Under the pieces are notes generated by a model. That model was not told the DNA's origin. It saw only the letters and a list, made by a program, of their open reading frames with translations, and did not search any database. Positions 62,674 through 64,000 of a DNA stretch of 64,000 nucleotides are shown in pieces. The position numbers and the translations under genes are program-made. Position 1 is the first letter of the stretch. Each line of letters starts with the position of its first letter. Source of the stretch: Jaapia argillacea MUCL 33604 (lineage: Eukaryota > Basidiomycota > Agaricomycetes > Jaapiales > Jaapiaceae); NCBI GenBank assembly GCA_000697665.1, contig KL197711.1, forward strand, positions 921,142-985,141. The letters run 5' to 3'.

Positions 62674-64000
62674 GGACCGTATCTATCTAGCTTGGGATGT
62701 TGTCGAAGGGACAAATGAGGACATGCAGAATGAGGGATCACGATTCGAATATTATATCCGAAAGCGTGTTTATGATGGGAGAGAAGTAGCACATTGAGTC
62801 AAAGTCATGAAGCTGCCGGCGAGATGGGAACGAACTGAAGGAAGGGATCAAAGGGAAAGGAAAGGCGAGCCAGTAGGATAACAGGCCTAGGCACAAAGGA
62901 TGAGGAAGGGCTGATAGAGATAGAGACAATGTTGCTCACATGAGAAGAAAAAGATCATAGAACTGGTCCTATATAGTCATGACCACGTATGGCGCATGAG
63001 GATGAGGAAGCAACGAACTCGGCAGACTCGAATGATATGTCGATCTGGCTGTCTGACTCAGAGGGAGAGACGACTTCCACGACTGGGAGAGGAGGATCGG
63101 CTGGCAGAGAGACAGTGGCGTTAAGCGCGAAGATCGAGCAAGAGGAGGCCAAGTGGCTGATGGTAAACACCGAGTTTGTTGAAAGTTCCTGCGCTCGGAG
63201 AGATTCGTCACATAGCCAAAGGAAGGCCGGTTTCACAGGCTGGACGTCCTCGAGTGCCTCTTCAAGTTCTTGAAGGTGCAATAACTCGGTCGCTCTCGCC
63301 GATTCCCTAACCTCCTTAGCTATCTCTCGGCCTTCTTCAATGCCCTTGCGAATGAATTCGAGATGCCGGCCGATTGCTCGTCGCTCCTTTGCGGCGATCC
63401 GAGAAGCTCGATCCCTGGAATGATTCATGTCGAGAAGGCCAGCACGGAGCATCGCTAACTCGGAAAGGAGATCGTCCGAAACATCACTTGGCCCATTGCT
63501 TGCAAGATCGACGGATGAGAGGCAAGGAGAACATAAGCTGCGAGAAGATGGTGTCGATGTCGATGTCGAAGCGAAGGTGTCGACAGTGGAGTCACCCATG
63601 GCATGCACACCGTAGTTCATCTGCCAAGCTTCCAGGTAATCAGGGGAGTCGGATCGGAGGGACGTGAGACTCTTCACGGTCGTGGACGAATCGAAAGGGC
63701 ATGGCAACTCAGCAAGAGCGGGCGCTGCAAGGTCCGAGCAGCGGGCAACCAGGACATCGATACCGAGCTTGACATCTCGGAGGGCTTCCACTCCCTCGTT
63801 GATGTCTCGCCGGACGCGACGTATCCTGTGGTCAGCCGAGCGAAGAGCCTTGCGTTCCTTCTCTGAGATTTGCCTCCGTTCGTCGTGTAGTTGCTGAAGA
63901 TCCGCTCTGAGGCCTGAAAACCCAAGAGATGATTCGTCACCAGGTAGGCTAGGCCCTTCGCCAAGATCGAAGGATTTCTCAAGGTCGACAGGAGTGGTGG
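62674..64000 (-). repeat. Inverted duplication, arm 2 (runs off the window)
   Basis: Reverse complement of 55775-57105. The 3' flank (62674-62954) and the coding part both match. The inner border is near 62674 (GACCGTATCTATCT against AGATAGATACG at 57091). The loop between the arms is about 5.6 kb and holds the ankyrin and GH71 genes. Confidence 0.8.
62955..64000 (-). CDS. Multi-TM family gene, copy 3, C-terminal part only
   Basis: An open frame continues to the window edge, so only the coiled-coil C-terminal part is seen. It ends SSSSCAIRGHDYIGPVL and matches the same part of copy 2: the coiled coil (SDVSDDLLSELAMLRAGL, KERRAIGRHLEFIRKGIEEG, EIAKEVRESARATELLHLQE) is nearly unchanged, while linkers such as LRSDSPDYLEAWQMNYG differ more. 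The protein stays open and coiled-coil positions are conserved, which suggests selection for function rather than decay. The membrane part, if present, lies beyond 64000. Confidence 0.7.
   Translation of the reverse strand, partial: TTPVDLEKSFDLGEGPSLPGDESSLGFSGLRADLQQLHDERRQISEKERKALRSADHRIRRVRRDINEGVEALRDVKLGIDVLVARCSDLAAPALAELPCPFDSSTTVKSLTSLRSDSPDYLEAWQMNYGVHAMGDSTVDTFASTSTSTPSSRSLCSPCLSSVDLASNGPSDVSDDLLSELAMLRAGLLDMNHSRDRASRIAAKERRAIGRHLEFIRKGIEEGREIAKEVRESARATELLHLQELEEALEDVQPVKPAFLWLCDESLRAQELSTNSVFTISHLASSCSIFALNATVSLPADPPLPVVEVVSPSESDSQIDISFESAEFVASSSSCAIRGHDYIGPVL

Overview
The window looks like nuclear DNA of a basidiomycete fungus, most likely an Agaricomycete. Most genes are cut by many short introns (about 40-65 nt, GTRNGT donors), intergenic gaps are short, and the recognisable proteins are fungal: a DUF6533-type membrane protein, a Rax1-like RGS protein, a Pom34-type nucleoporin, an Atg26-type sterol glucosyltransferase, a GH71 alpha-1,3-glucanase and a CAP10/GT90 glycosyltransferase. 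No rRNA, tRNA, CRISPR or retroelement was recognised.

Layout. 0-10 kb: 5' part of a delta-12 fatty acid desaturase, a casein-kinase-1-like kinase with a repeated C-terminal domain, pyruvate decarboxylase behind a clear TATA box, an intronless F-box protein, and ribosomal protein eS19 (head to head with the F-box gene). 10-24.5 kb, all on the minus strand: Atg26-like sterol glucosyltransferase, DUF6533-type protein, Mps1/TTK kinase, nitronate monooxygenase and a PrxQ-type peroxiredoxin. 24.5-27.7 kb is gene-poor. 27.7-41 kb: Rax1-like RGS membrane protein, a small DNA transposon (MITE) with a 9-bp target duplication, Pom34-like nucleoporin, an intronless metallo-beta-lactamase-fold hydrolase, then a very tight minus-strand block (DAHP synthase, nucleotide-sugar transporter, luminal glycosyltransferase-like protein), TIM9, and a second intronless MBL-fold hydrolase facing the first. 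41-64 kb: three members of an unrecognised membrane/coiled-coil gene family, interspersed with dienelactone hydrolase, an amidohydrolase, a GT90 enzyme, a long palindrome, an ankyrin protein and the GH71 glucanase.

The most interesting structures are: (i) a nucleotide-sugar transporter whose stop codon lies 12 bp before the ATG of a one-TM luminal protein, with an in-phase 60-nt intron that could fuse them; (ii) the unrecognised multi-TM/coiled-coil family, two copies of which form a >1.3 kb inverted duplication around two unrelated genes; (iii) a ~590 bp near-perfect palindrome just after the GT90 gene; (iv) the MULE-like MITE; (v) a CK1-like kinase with a changed catalytic-loop lysine and a tandem C-terminal module. 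Exon borders were read by eye from splice motifs and phase. Where a border is uncertain the entry says so.
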